64,000 nucleotides of DNA. Origin: an uncultured Treponema sp. GTDB taxonomy: Bacteria > Spirochaetota > Spirochaetia > Treponematales > Treponemataceae. The DNA lies in NCBI GenBank assembly GCA_900319625.1, contig ONPD01000007.1, forward strand, positions 54,703 to 118,702, in the 5' to 3' direction. The position numbers and the translations under genes were made by a program. Shown piece after piece: positions 7,257 through 15,093 of this stretch. Numbering within the stretch: position 1 is the stretch's first letter; each line of letters opens with the position of its first letter. Below the pieces are notes generated by a model that was not told where the DNA came from, searched no databases, and saw nothing but the letters and a program-made list of their open reading frames with translations.

Positions 7257-10200
7257 ATGAAAGTTTCATACAATGAATTCCACGTAGGAAGAAAAATCCG
7301 CGATTTATGCAACTTTGACTCATCGCTTTTTTCTTCTTCCGGAAATGTAGTTATAAAAAATATGGCAAACGTCAGAAAGTTTGCCATGCTGGTAAATGAC
7401 GTTTTCAAAAGCCGCAATCAGGAAGATAAGCAGATTTCCGCCGGCCAGCTGAATGCAATGGGACTTCTGGATGAAATCTTCCATTATGTCTGCATGCTTT
7501 ACCGCCGCGACGTACTCGGTTCAATGATGAAGGAAATGCTGGCGGTACTCGATAAGCAGTTTACACAGCAAAAGGTTGATAATCTTCTTCTTGATTTTAT
7601 GAAGGAGTTTCCGCCTGTTGAAGTTTACCAGGAAAAAACTTCGGCTAAAGAATACCTTTCAAGAAACTGCGTAGATGCTGGAACTGGACTTGAACGTTCC
7701 AACCGCGAGCAGACTCTTGAAGAAATGATTCTTCTTCACCTTGCCAACGAAAATCCAGCCTTCAAGCCTTTTGCCATTCTTTTCAACGACTTAGAACTTC
7801 AGAAAAATCCACTTTACAATAAATCCTGGGCTGTAATTCAGGCTTATGCAAAATCGAAGCCTAATTTTGGTCCATTCAATCATGATTTGATTTCCATGCT
7901 GAGAGAGCCGGTTGTTTACAGTCCTAACAGTCTGCGCGGCCAGCTCGAATACATCAGAAAGCACTGGGCTGATCTTCTTGGTGAATGGCTCAAACGTCTT
8001 CTTGCCGGAATTGACCTTATTTCTGAGGAAGAAAAGGCAGCCTGGCAGGGCTTTGGCGGCGGTGACTTGCCTGATATGCAGCCTTACAGCTTTGAAGAAC
8101 TTACAAAAGAATATGAACGCTTCAGTCCTGACCGCGACTGGATGCCGAAAGTAATCTTGATGGCAAAAACCGTTCTTGTATGGCTGGACCAGCTTACAAA
8201 ACAGTACGGTTATCCAATTACACGTCTTGACCAGATTCCGGATGCCGAGCTGGACAAACTGAGGGACGAAGGTTTTACAGGCCTCTGGCTGATTGGACTT
8301 TGGGAGCGCAGTAACGCTTCTAAACGCATTAAACAGCTTTGCGGAAACCCGGAAGCAGCTGCATCGGCATATTCACTTTTTGATTACAATATTGCTGGAA
8401 ATATCGGCGGCTGGGATGCACTGGCTAATTTGCGTCAGCGTCTCTGGCAGCGTGGAATCCGCCTTGCATCGGATATGGTTCCAAACCACACTGGTATGGA
8501 CGGCGACTGGGTTATGAACAAGCCTGATCTTTTTGTTCAGCGCCGCGACTGTCCTTTCCCAACCTATACTTTCAACGGCGAAAACCTTTCGCACGACCCT
8601 CGCACCAGCGTTTACCTTGAAGACCACTATTATTCAAAGAACGACTGTGCCGTAGTATTTAAGCGGGTAGACAATCAAACCGGCGATGTACGCTATATTT
8701 ACCACGGAAACGACGGAACAGGCCTTCCATGGAACGATACAGCCCAGCTGGACTATCTGAATCCACAGACCAGGGAAGAAGTTATTCAGCAGATTCTTCA
8801 CGTTGCACGTAACTTCCCTATCATCCGCTTTGATGCGGCAATGGTTCTTGCTAAAAAATCAATCCGCCGCCTCTGGTATCCGGAGCCTGGACACGGAGGA
8901 GACATTGCAACCCGAAGCGAAACAGGACTCAGCACCCAGCAGTTCAACGACGCAATTCCAAATGAATTCTGGCGTGAAGTTGTTGACCGCGTAGCTCAGG
9001 AAGTGCCGGATACCCTTCTTCTTGCAGAAGCTTTCTGGATGATGGAAGGATTCTTTGTCCGCACTCTTGGTATGCACCGTGTTTATAACTCGGCCTTTAT
9101 GAACATGCTGAAAAAAGAGGAAAACCAGAAATACCGCGACACTGTAAAAAATACTATCACTTTTGATCCTCAGATTCTTAAGCGTTACGTAAACTTTATG
9201 AATAACCCGGATGAGGAAACTGCCATTGCTCAGTTTGGTGACGGAGACAAATACTTTGGTGTCTGTACACTTATGGTAACAATGCCGGGTCTTCCAATGT
9301 TCGGTCACGGTCAGATTGAAGGCTACACCGAAAAATATGGAATGGAATATACCAAGGCTTACAAGGATGAAAAGCCAAACCAGTGGCTGGTAGACCGTCA
9401 CTGGCGCGAGATTTTCCCTCTTATGCACAAGCGCCATATCTTTGCAAACGTAGAAAACTTCCTTTTCTATGATTTGTGGGATAACGGCCATGTAAACGAA
9501 AACGTATTTGCCTATTCAAACTCATGCGGAAACGAATATGCAGTTGTTTTCTATAACAACAAATACGACCGTGCTTCGGGCTGGATTAAACAATCAGATC
9601 CTTATGCAGTAAAAACAGCAGACGGAATCCAGATGAGAAGCCGTTCAATTTCTGAAGGACTCAACCTCACCGCAGAAGATGATAAATATGTGATTTTCCG
9701 TGAGCACAGAAGCAATCTCTGGTACATCAGAAAATCAAGCGAAATCTGCGAAAAAGGTATGTACGTTGCCCTCAACGGCTTTGAATACCAGGTTCTGCTG
9801 GACGTTCATCAGGTAAGTGATTTTGCAGACCACCGCTACAAGATTTTATGCGAAACTCTGAACGGAAAAGGCTGCGAAGACATAGAAATTGCATGGCAGG
9901 AAATCATTTATAAAGATTTGTATGCTGCCTTCACAGTCTTCGAAGAAAAAGCCCTCAAGCCGCTTGCAGCAGCCTTCGGACTGGAATACAAGCCGGAGCT
10001 TCCTCCGCAGGCTGAAGAAAAAACTGACGGTAAGAAGACAAAGACTGCCGCTAAGGCAAGTTCTAAAGCAGCTGCAAAGACTGAAAAAGCTGTCCTTGCA
10101 GACGAAAAAGAAATCAAAAAGATTCTTACAGGGGCAAAAGAAAGAGCCCTTGCCTTCTATAAGGAAGCTAAGAACTTTGCAGGAGAAACAAAAACTCTTA

Positions 10201-10922
10201 CAGAAGAAAAGCAGTTTTCCCTTTTTGAAAGCCGCATAAAGCTTCTTGCTAAAATCCACAATGAAAAAGCAGTAAAAATGCCAAAGGACATTACGGCAAG
10301 CCTTGCAAAATGCAAGGATACTGTAAGTTTTGCAAAGCTTATGCTTCTTTCAAACAAGAGCCTTGAGCTTGCACTTTTAGGCTGGGCTATGACAGCTGAT
10401 TTTGCCGAGACCGGTCTTGCAGAAAAATGGGCATTCGGAAGAAAACTCAGCCAGTTCTGCAAAATGGAAAACATTGTCCGCGAAGAAGACAGATTTACTT
10501 TTGTAAAACTCTTTGTTCTGGCTTCAGTTTCTTCAACAAAAGAGCTTGCGAAAGACAGTAAGAAGATTTGCCTTGAAATCGTAAATCTTCTTGTTGCAAG
10601 CAACAGGGCAGGAGCTCTCAGTGGAGCAAACACCTTTGATAATATCAGATGGTTTAATAAGGAAGTTATCGAATCAAGCCTTAACCAGATTACACTTCTG
10701 ATGCTTCTGGACGCTAAAGAAGCCCTTGTTCCGGAAATTCTGGCCTTGTTCAAGAATCTGAACACCGCAAAGTTAAAGGCTGCTTACAAATGCGAGCTTT
10801 TAATCAAGCAGTTTGCGCCAAAAGCTGCCCGCCGCAAGAGCGACAGCAGTGCGAAGGAAAAGCCAGCAGCAAAGAAGGTTGCAAAAAAAACAGTTAAGAA
10901 GAGCGTATCAAAGAAAAAATAA
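7257..10922 (+). CDS. large GH13 alpha-amylase-family protein
   Basis: A 1,221-aa cytoplasmic alpha-glucan-active enzyme. The ATG at 7257 is chosen because GGGGGA lies 5-6 nt upstream; a TTG at 7245 is in frame but lacks an RBS. About 330 residues of unrecognised helical sequence precede the barrel. GH13 regions follow: DMVPNHTG (D406), IIRFDAAM (nucleophile D526), LLLAEAFW (acid/base E591), and FMNNPDEETA, where D652 stands for the usual N-H-D aspartate although the histidine is replaced. The last ~300 residues are helical. There are two low-complexity Lys/Ala tracts, near residue 930 and at the very C terminus. Exact specificity is unknown. Position after malQ suggests glycogen or maltodextrin metabolism. 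Confidence 0.8.
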   Translation: MKVSYNEFHVGRKIRDLCNFDSSLFSSSGNVVIKNMANVRKFAMLVNDVFKSRNQEDKQISAGQLNAMGLLDEIFHYVCMLYRRDVLGSMMKEMLAVLDKQFTQQKVDNLLLDFMKEFPPVEVYQEKTSAKEYLSRNCVDAGTGLERSNREQTLEEMILLHLANENPAFKPFAILFNDLELQKNPLYNKSWAVIQAYAKSKPNFGPFNHDLISMLREPVVYSPNSLRGQLEYIRKHWADLLGEWLKRLLAGIDLISEEEKAAWQGFGGGDLPDMQPYSFEELTKEYERFSPDRDWMPKVILMAKTVLVWLDQLTKQYGYPITRLDQIPDAELDKLRDEGFTGLWLIGLWERSNASKRIKQLCGNPEAAASAYSLFDYNIAGNIGGWDALANLRQRLWQRGIRLASDMVPNHTGMDGDWVMNKPDLFVQRRDCPFPTYTFNGENLSHDPRTSVYLEDHYYSKNDCAVVFKRVDNQTGDVRYIYHGNDGTGLPWNDTAQLDYLNPQTREEVIQQILHVARNFPIIRFDAAMVLAKKSIRRLWYPEPGHGGDIATRSETGLSTQQFNDAIPNEFWREVVDRVAQEVPDTLLLAEAFWMMEGFFVRTLGMHRVYNSAFMNMLKKEENQKYRDTVKNTITFDPQILKRYVNFMNNPDEETAIAQFGDGDKYFGVCTLMVTMPGLPMFGHGQIEGYTEKYGMEYTKAYKDEKPNQWLVDRHWREIFPLMHKRHIFANVENFLFYDLWDNGHVNENVFAYSNSCGNEYAVVFYNNKYDRASGWIKQSDPYAVKTADGIQMRSRSISEGLNLTAEDDKYVIFREHRSNLWYIRKSSEICEKGMYVALNGFEYQVLLDVHQVSDFADHRYKILCETLNGKGCEDIEIAWQEIIYKDLYAAFTVFEEKALKPLAAAFGLEYKPELPPQAEEKTDGKKTKTAAKASSKAAAKTEKAVLADEKEIKKILTGAKERALAFYKEAKNFAGETKTLTEEKQFSLFESRIKLLAKIHNEKAVKMPKDITASLAKCKDTVSFAKLMLLSNKSLELALLGWAMTADFAETGLAEKWAFGRKLSQFCKMENIVREEDRFTFVKLFVLASVSSTKELAKDSKKICLEIVNLLVASNRAGALSGANTFDNIRWFNKEVIESSLNQITLLMLLDAKEALVPEILALFKNLNTAKLKAAYKCELLIKQFAPKAARRKSDSSAKEKPAAKKVAKKTVKKSVSKKK

Positions 10923-10928
10923 GCGCTT

Positions 10929-12245
10929 TTACCAGCCCTTATTAATTTCTTCTACAATTTTGCGAAGCTGGGCTGCCCCCTGACAAAGCGGGCGGTCCAG
11001 CTCTTTTTTTACCAGGGAATAGCGTAGAATCTCAGGGATTTCAGGCGACTCCCCTATTGCGTGGCGGCTGAAATCACTGTGGATTGCAGGGTGGCTGTAA
11101 GAATACAAAACTACAGCGCCTTCATCATCAAGAATATCAGGGGCAGTTTCCTTTACAGCAGCATAAGCCTTGGCTGCCTGTTCGTCGCAGTAAACTCCAT
11201 ACTTAATATAAAGCTCCTTTGCGGCAGCTTCAGTCTTAAAATCAGAGACATCAACCGGATAAACAAAGTTTTTCAGCATCATTCCGTGGGCGCCGAAAAA
11301 ATGCTCCAGGCGTTCAAGGTTTGCAGGATAAACAGGATTAACCGCACTGCGCTCAGAAATGTCTACAAAAGAATCAAGAATCACAGGATTTCCTGCGCCG
11401 TCACGTGATAAGGCATTGGAAGAAGGCACAATAAAGCCGTTAAGAGGCAGGGCAAACTTCCAGCTCATAAGTCCGGCTGTAAGGGTTCCGTAATTTCCGG
11501 CATCAAGCGCATAATATAAATCACCATAAATGCGTTCCTTGATTTTTGCAAAGCTGAAAGGATAAAAGAAAACCTGACCAAGAAGGCGGCAGACATTCGT
11601 TGTATTGGCTACCGTAAGGGCATTGTCGTGAACATAAGTTCTGTCTGCAAAAACCTTTGCAATTTCAGCCTTAATTTCTTCTTCACTGCCCTCCATCTCA
11701 ACCGGATAAATATTTCCGCCGTTCCAGAATAAATCCGAATCCTCAAGACCTCGCACAGTTCCCTTCTTATAAACAAGAAGAGCCTTTACGTGCTTTTTAC
11801 CCCGCAAAGTATTGGCAAGAACAGCACCAAGGCCCCCGTGAGTAAAATCAAGGAAGAGGGCCTGACCGCCATTAAGTTCAGAAGTCGTTTCCAGATAGGA
11901 ACAGAGATAAGAAACTCCGTAATCACGATGATAGCCCGTATAACCGTTATAAAGCTCCATTAAAAAAAGCCTGTCATCAAGCTGCTTTACCACAGGCTCA
12001 AAAGGAAAGGCATCCATTGCAATTTTATTACAGATAATAGGGCTGAATTCATCCCCGATAAAAGCCGAAGTTAAAGAACCGGCAAGAGAAGTAAAACTGG
12101 TGTATTTGCTGATATAATAAATCCAGCGGCGCAAATCCTCGATATCAGTCGGAATAAAAACTCCGCCGTCCTCAGGAATACAGTCGCGAACCGCCTGCGA
12201 AAATTTTACGCAAAGATTTTCATTTCTTGTGCTTTTAAAGTTCAT
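10929..12245 (-). CDS. threonine-synthase-like protein lacking the PLP lysine
   Basis: The N terminus (FKSTRNENLCVKFSQAV...PEDGGVFIP) and later segments (ANTTNVCRLLGQVFFY, DAGNYGTLTAGL) follow bacterial threonine synthase, which converts phosphohomoserine to threonine. In true ThrC the PLP lysine sits in a T-L-A-F-K-D motif. Here the aligned segment is TGYHRDYG, with R107 (codon CGT at 11927-11925) in place of the lysine. The reading frame is intact at 438 aa, about normal length. It may be a catalytically dead paralogue or have a changed role; another thrC would be expected elsewhere. A TGG-TATAGT box ends 6 nt before the ATG. Confidence 0.75.
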   Translation of the reverse strand: MNFKSTRNENLCVKFSQAVRDCIPEDGGVFIPTDIEDLRRWIYYISKYTSFTSLAGSLTSAFIGDEFSPIICNKIAMDAFPFEPVVKQLDDRLFLMELYNGYTGYHRDYGVSYLCSYLETTSELNGGQALFLDFTHGGLGAVLANTLRGKKHVKALLVYKKGTVRGLEDSDLFWNGGNIYPVEMEGSEEEIKAEIAKVFADRTYVHDNALTVANTTNVCRLLGQVFFYPFSFAKIKERIYGDLYYALDAGNYGTLTAGLMSWKFALPLNGFIVPSSNALSRDGAGNPVILDSFVDISERSAVNPVYPANLERLEHFFGAHGMMLKNFVYPVDVSDFKTEAAAKELYIKYGVYCDEQAAKAYAAVKETAPDILDDEGAVVLYSYSHPAIHSDFSRHAIGESPEIPEILRYSLVKKELDRPLCQGAAQLRKIVEEINKGW

Positions 12246-12311
12246 ATATTAACTATACCACTAGCACAAGGGGATTTCTATAGGCTTTTATTACAAATTG
12301 TTAGAAAAGAA

Positions 12312-12782
12312 TTAATCTTCCAGGTCAGGAATGATTTTTCTCAGGTGCTCCATAAAGAGCTCGCCGGTAACGCCTTCGCGCAGACAGGCAAACATACAGT
12401 TATCGCCGGCAACAGTTCCAATAATATCATCAAGGTTGAGGTTATCAATTGCATTGCAGACAGTGTTGGCATGTCCCGAGAAAGTTTTGATTACGACGAT
12501 ATTTCCGCTGAAATCAATGCTGACATAACCGCGCAAAAAGTCCTGAATGTAAATTGACTGACTTTCGCTGTTTTCCTCGTCGTCAGGAAGGGCGTACATA
12601 TAGCCCGATTTTCCATCAGGTACCTTACCCACCTTCAAAAGCTTAAGATCACGGCTGAGAGTAGCCTGAGTAACGTCAAAACCTTCCTTCTGCAAAAGCG
12701 AAAGCAGCACATCCTGACTTTCAATGCTGTTGTTTTTAATAAGAGTTTTAATCTGCTTAAGTCGCGACTGACGTTCTTTCAT
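12312..12782 (-). CDS. argR: arginine repressor ArgR
   Basis: A 156-aa hexameric transcription factor that senses L-arginine. The N-terminal winged helix contains the family motif TQATLSRDLKLL. The C-terminal oligomerisation and arginine-binding domain contains GTVAGDNCMFACL, corresponding to the usual GTIAGDDT segment. It is of normal length. A large palindrome lies 17-55 nt upstream and is a good autoregulatory operator candidate. The start follows a GAGGT-type RBS. It is transcribed in the same direction as the upstream DUF4954 gene but separated from it by this regulatory region. Confidence 0.93.
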   Translation of the reverse strand: MKERQSRLKQIKTLIKNNSIESQDVLLSLLQKEGFDVTQATLSRDLKLLKVGKVPDGKSGYMYALPDDEENSESQSIYIQDFLRGYVSIDFSGNIVVIKTFSGHANTVCNAIDNLNLDDIIGTVAGDNCMFACLREGVTGELFMEHLRKIIPDLED

Positions 12783-12798
12783 TCTAAGACCTCAAAAA

Positions 12799-12837
12799 TT
12801 GCATAAATATACAAAAATATACAATATTTATGCAATT
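12799..12837. promoter_or_regulatory. candidate ArgR operator (palindrome)
   Basis: A perfect 12-bp inverted repeat ATTGCATAAATA / TATTTATGCAAT with a 15-bp AT-rich spacer, immediately upstream of argR. Each arm with its flank resembles an ARG box (TGTATATTTATGCA). Paired ARG boxes are typical of ArgR targets. Confidence 0.6.
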
Positions 12838-12865
12838 TTTACAATAGAATTTATGGTCCTCGAAT

Positions 12866-15037
12866 TTACAGTCTGCTGAAAAGATTTTTTACATCTTCAA
12901 TAAAAGCAGCAGTATGTTTTTTCAGGGCTTTGAGGAAAGAGTTGTCAGAAAGCTGTCCAAGAACTTCTTCCATTTCTTCTTTGTTACGATAAACCATAGT
13001 TCTATAGTAATCGGTGTAATCTTTCTCGCGGGATTTTACAGATGAATCGTAAATCTGCTGAGCACACTTTGAAACATCAGAAACAATATCTTCAAAAAGC
13101 TCATTTGTAAAATCTTCAAAATTTCTGGAATACAAGGTTTCCAGAAGATGAATTGCATAGCGAACCTTGTACTGGCCGTAAGAACATTCGCAAAGATTAT
13201 AAAACTGGTGAACAGATTCCCAGTTGTTGATTGAGCCGTCTTTTATCGCCGCAAATAATTCAGTAATTTTTGCGTGTGGAATAATCTGGCCGCCTATGTT
13301 CTCCCATTCAGTAAACAAAGGAATTTTTTTGATGCGTTCCATTATTTCTTTTGTAAGAACCGAAGAATTAAGAGTCTTTGCATATTCCATCAATGTTCGT
13401 ACAGCAAAATACTTTACTATCTGACGGTAGGTTTTATAGGCCCTTACAGGCTTACAGATTGTCGCTCCGTATTTTTTCTGACACTGACCATCTGAAAGTG
13501 TGAATACCGCATCAGTATTTTTATGAAGGAAATCTTTTGCATACTGAAGTTTTTTACTTTCTTTGGAAATATCATTGATTTTTTTATCACCTGAAGCCGA
13601 AAGATAATCTGCTGTAAGTGTAATAATTCGGTTCAGTGCATAAAGGATTTCTTCCATTGTATCCGGAGCAAGAGGATCAAATTCAATATTCTGAACCTTT
13701 TCGATTCGCTTATCCCGCTTTGCAAATTTATCCTTATTTCGCATAACGGCAAACATATCATACATAAAAAGCCATGCAGGAATTATATGAATCGCCGGAT
13801 CACCATTCTGCCCCGGAGCAACCAGAGAGAAAGGATAAGGAATATCAAGCTCATGCTGGTAGCTGCCCTTTGAAACAAGAACAAAGCTTGCAAATCTTGA
13901 ATTGTGTTTAAAATCGCTGCAAAGTCCCGGCCAGAAGCCGCGTTTTGCAAAAATTTCACCATCAGGACTTCTTGAGTTATGATTACTTCCAATTGTCGCT
14001 CCGGAAGCAATATTGCTCTGGCCCATAACGGTTGTTGCAATAAGGAAGGAAGAATTGTGATGCTGTTCATGGAAAGGGAAAATCAGGTTATTCAAAACTT
14101 CGCAGCAGGAAATTGTTGAATTATCGCCAAGGACTGAGTTCAAAAGACGGGCACCGTATTTTACATTACAGTTTCTTCCGATAACAAAGCGGACAGCAAT
14201 CGGATTATAGAAAACGTGAGTACCATAGCCCATAATTCCGTTTACAAGAATTGCGCCCTCTCCAATCTGGCTAGGCTCTTCCGGCGTAGAAAGAATGGTA
14301 AGATTTTTCAGTTTCAGGGCGCCTTTTATATAAACGCACTTTCCGATTTTTACGTCCTTTATGATATTTACCTGTTTTATGACAGTATCATCATCAATAA
14401 AACCGATTGTATCAAGAGCACCTGTATTTCCGCTTTCGGTAAGCTCTACAAAACGCTGCAAAAGTTCCTTATCATCCCGGTAGTGAGACCAGAGGTAGGC
14501 ATCAGCGGCAATCATAGATTCAAAGGGAAGAATTCTGCGGCCGTCATTCTCATTTGCAACGCCAATCCACATACGGGCGTCCTCACTTTCGCCCTGCTTA
14601 AGGATTCCGTTTCCGAATTTTGAATGATTTGTACAGCAGATTTCTTTAATATCAAAAAGGATTACCCGATTTCCGATTCTGTAATTCTCAAAATAATCGA
14701 CGTTATAAACAACGCAGTCATCACCGATTACGATATTTTTAAGCTTGGAATTTCTGATTCCGGCGGCAAGACGAAGGTCATTCCACTTCAGAAAAACCAG
14801 ACGCAACTTTCCGATTACAATATAACCTGAAAAAAAACAGTTCTTAATCAAGGAAGGATCAAATCCATCCGGGCTGTCATCAACCAGAATATTTTTCCAA
14901 CTTTCGTCAAGGTTATGATTTTGATTTTCCTTTAATACTTTTATCTCTTTATCCGTAAGGTGACGTTTTCCATTCTTATATTCTGAAGGAACTTTATATG
15001 TAAAATCAATTTCTGATGCTATTTCTACTTTAACCAT
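12866..15037 (-). CDS. DUF4954 family left-handed beta-helix protein
   Basis: A 723-aa cytosolic protein. Its first ~430 residues contain hexapeptide-type beta-helix segments (IGDDCVVYNVDYFENYRIG, VKIGKCVYIKGALKLKNLTI, VIGRNCNVKYGARLLNSVLG) like sugar-nucleotide acyl- or nucleotidyl-transferases, followed by a helical C-terminal half. Conserved features NEN-DGRRILPFES and YLWSHYRD match what I recall of DUF4954, a family found in spirochaetes and Bacteroidetes whose biochemical role is not established. A TAAAAT box ends 7 nt before the ATG. The start is divergent from the M16-like gene, only 56 bp away. Confidence 0.72.
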   Translation of the reverse strand: MVKVEIASEIDFTYKVPSEYKNGKRHLTDKEIKVLKENQNHNLDESWKNILVDDSPDGFDPSLIKNCFFSGYIVIGKLRLVFLKWNDLRLAAGIRNSKLKNIVIGDDCVVYNVDYFENYRIGNRVILFDIKEICCTNHSKFGNGILKQGESEDARMWIGVANENDGRRILPFESMIAADAYLWSHYRDDKELLQRFVELTESGNTGALDTIGFIDDDTVIKQVNIIKDVKIGKCVYIKGALKLKNLTILSTPEEPSQIGEGAILVNGIMGYGTHVFYNPIAVRFVIGRNCNVKYGARLLNSVLGDNSTISCCEVLNNLIFPFHEQHHNSSFLIATTVMGQSNIASGATIGSNHNSRSPDGEIFAKRGFWPGLCSDFKHNSRFASFVLVSKGSYQHELDIPYPFSLVAPGQNGDPAIHIIPAWLFMYDMFAVMRNKDKFAKRDKRIEKVQNIEFDPLAPDTMEEILYALNRIITLTADYLSASGDKKINDISKESKKLQYAKDFLHKNTDAVFTLSDGQCQKKYGATICKPVRAYKTYRQIVKYFAVRTLMEYAKTLNSSVLTKEIMERIKKIPLFTEWENIGGQIIPHAKITELFAAIKDGSINNWESVHQFYNLCECSYGQYKVRYAIHLLETLYSRNFEDFTNELFEDIVSDVSKCAQQIYDSSVKSREKDYTDYYRTMVYRNKEEMEEVLGQLSDNSFLKALKKHTAAFIEDVKNLFSRL

Positions 15038-15078
15038 AACTTCTATTTTACTATTCTTATAGACAATTGTCCAAGGCT

Positions 15079-15087
15079 TGTTATAAT
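15079..15087 (+). promoter_or_regulatory. extended -10 promoter of the M16-like gene
   Basis: TGT-TATAAT ends 6 nt before ATG 15094 with no RBS between. This predicts a leaderless message and disfavours the upstream in-frame TTG at 15067. Confidence 0.65.
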
Positions 15088-15093
15088 CAATTT

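Noticed and set aside
8859..9491. A 210-codon open frame on the minus strand inside the GH13 gene
   Set aside because: It is antisense to conserved GH13 motifs and has no family resemblance.
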